Shown one piece after another: positions 4,749-5,324 of a stretch of DNA of 5,324 nucleotides. Numbering within the stretch: position 1 is the first letter of the stretch; the number at the start of each line of letters is the position of its first letter. The DNA is from Sphingobacteriaceae bacterium (lineage in GTDB: Bacteria > Bacteroidota > Bacteroidia > B-17B0 > Aurantibacillaceae). The stretch lies in contig JAHEYE010000244.1 of assembly GCA_023251695.1 (NCBI GenBank), forward strand, positions 1 to 5,324, in the 5' to 3' direction. The notes under the pieces are model-generated. The model did not search any database. It saw only the letters and a program-made list of their open reading frames with translations, and had not been told where the DNA came from. The position numbers and the translations under genes were made by a program.

Positions 4749-5324
4749 ATGAGAATTAAGATATTGTTAATATTTACTGTGATTAGCTTAACATTTAATG
4801 GTCAGAATGAGAACGGGTTAGTGAACTGGATGACATTTAAAGAAGCTCAGCTAAAGAACAAAACAGCCCCTAAACCGTTTTTAGTTGACATTTATACGGA
4901 TTGGTGCGGATGGTGTAAGCACATGATGAAAACAACGTATTCCAATTCCGGTTTTGCAACCTACATTAATCAGAACTTTTATCCGGTAAAGTTTAATGCA
5001 GAAGGTAAGGATACCATTGAGTACAACGGAAAAACATATCTGCCAACCTCCAAAGAACCTAAAACACCGCATCAGCTGGCAATTAAATTTTTAGGCAGCA
5101 GTTTAACGTATCCTTCCACGGTTTTTATCACGAACAATTATGAGTTTAATTTACTCACACAGGGCTATCTCGATGAAAAGAAAATCGAACCTTTATTGAT
5201 TTTTACTGTCGAAAATGTTTATAGAACCACACAGTACGAAGATTTTTCGGACCGCTTTACTAAAACATTTTACGATACGGTTTTCCCAAAAAAACAAATA
5301 AAAACATATTCTATACAGGAAGCA
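4749..5324 (+). CDS. Periplasmic thioredoxin-fold protein with CGWC motif (runs off right edge)
   Basis: An open frame of 192 codons from the ATG at 4749 to the window end, with no stop. It starts with a short signal peptide (RIK, then a hydrophobic stretch to about residue 16, probable cut near N17-G-Q19). Then come VNWMTFKEA (25-33) and the thioredoxin core: FLVDIYTDWCGWCKHM (44-59) with redox cysteines C53 and C56, NFYPVKFNAEG (76-86), and TYPSTVFIT (120-128) where P122 is the expected cis-proline. The insert between the NAEG strand and the cis-Pro, including EYNGKTYLP (91-99), is typical of Bacteroidota thioredoxin_7-like or DUF255-like proteins. The protein continues past the thioredoxin fold (about 155 onward) into a part I cannot classify. 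Likely a periplasmic thiol reductase or disulfide-handling protein; partner unknown. It is divergent from the T9SS protein gene with only 41 bp between starts. A weak TAATTTTA (4714-4721) could be its -7 element. Confidence 0.9.
   Translation, partial: MRIKILLIFTVISLTFNGQNENGLVNWMTFKEAQLKNKTAPKPFLVDIYTDWCGWCKHMMKTTYSNSGFATYINQNFYPVKFNAEGKDTIEYNGKTYLPTSKEPKTPHQLAIKFLGSSLTYPSTVFITNNYEFNLLTQGYLDEKKIEPLLIFTVENVYRTTQYEDFSDRFTKTFYDTVFPKKQIKTYSIQEA

Noticed and set aside
4881..5072. Minus-strand frame of 63 codons inside the thioredoxin gene
   Set aside because: It is antisense to the CGWC active-site region of a clear gene; Cys/Phe/Ile-rich shadow translation with no support.
1..5324. Mobile element, CRISPR array, tRNA or rRNA
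   Set aside because: No transposase or integrase coding sequence, no repeat-spacer pattern, no terminal inverted repeats with target duplications, and no recognisable tRNA arms or rRNA segments on either strand.

Overview
This window looks like a chromosomal segment from a member of the Bacteroidota. The evidence is a protein with a type IX secretion (T9SS) type A C-terminal sorting domain, an RprX/RprY-like histidine kinase and regulator pair, the characteristic cysteine-rich N-terminus of a Bacteroidota RicT (PSP1) protein, promoter-like matches to TAnnTTTG rather than TATAAT, weak Shine-Dalgarno sequences and AT-rich coding DNA. I cannot name genus or species. Nothing suggests a mobile element, CRISPR array, rRNA or tRNA; the region reads as ordinary core or near-core genome, densely packed.

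Layout, left to right. Bases 1-163 are the 5' end of a minus-strand ricT gene that runs off the left edge. A 130-bp divergent spacer separates it from a plus-strand pair: a small lipoprotein of unknown function (294-896) and, 8 bp later, a stand-alone EVE-domain protein (905-1312). A short inverted repeat at 1315-1347 lies between this pair and the convergent minus-strand two-component system. That system is transcribed kinase first (3666 to 2131), then response regulator (2065 to 1364). A strong perfect-stem terminator (3693-3729) ends the next minus-strand gene, a T9SS-secreted beta-rich protein (4707 to 3751). A 41-bp spacer at 4708-4748 then separates it from a divergent, plus-strand periplasmic thioredoxin-fold protein with a CGWC active site (4749 to the right edge, incomplete).

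How the genes fit together. The clear functional unit is the kinase/regulator pair: a two-transmembrane sensor with a periplasmic domain of about 215 residues, and its OmpR/PhoB-type partner. The lipoprotein and EVE gene are probably one transcript, but no functional link is evident. The secreted protein and the thioredoxin share a very small divergent control region, yet the secreted protein has no cysteines, so it is not an obvious redox client.

I see no clearly novel multi-gene system. The most interesting signals are (a) a perfect 11-bp inverted repeat that joins the stop codon of the kinase to the start codon of the regulator, suggesting structure-gated translational coupling or an operator; (b) the five-cysteine N-terminal extension of RicT; and (c) an acidic stretch with lysine after the lipid cysteine of the lipoprotein that resembles a surface-export signal.
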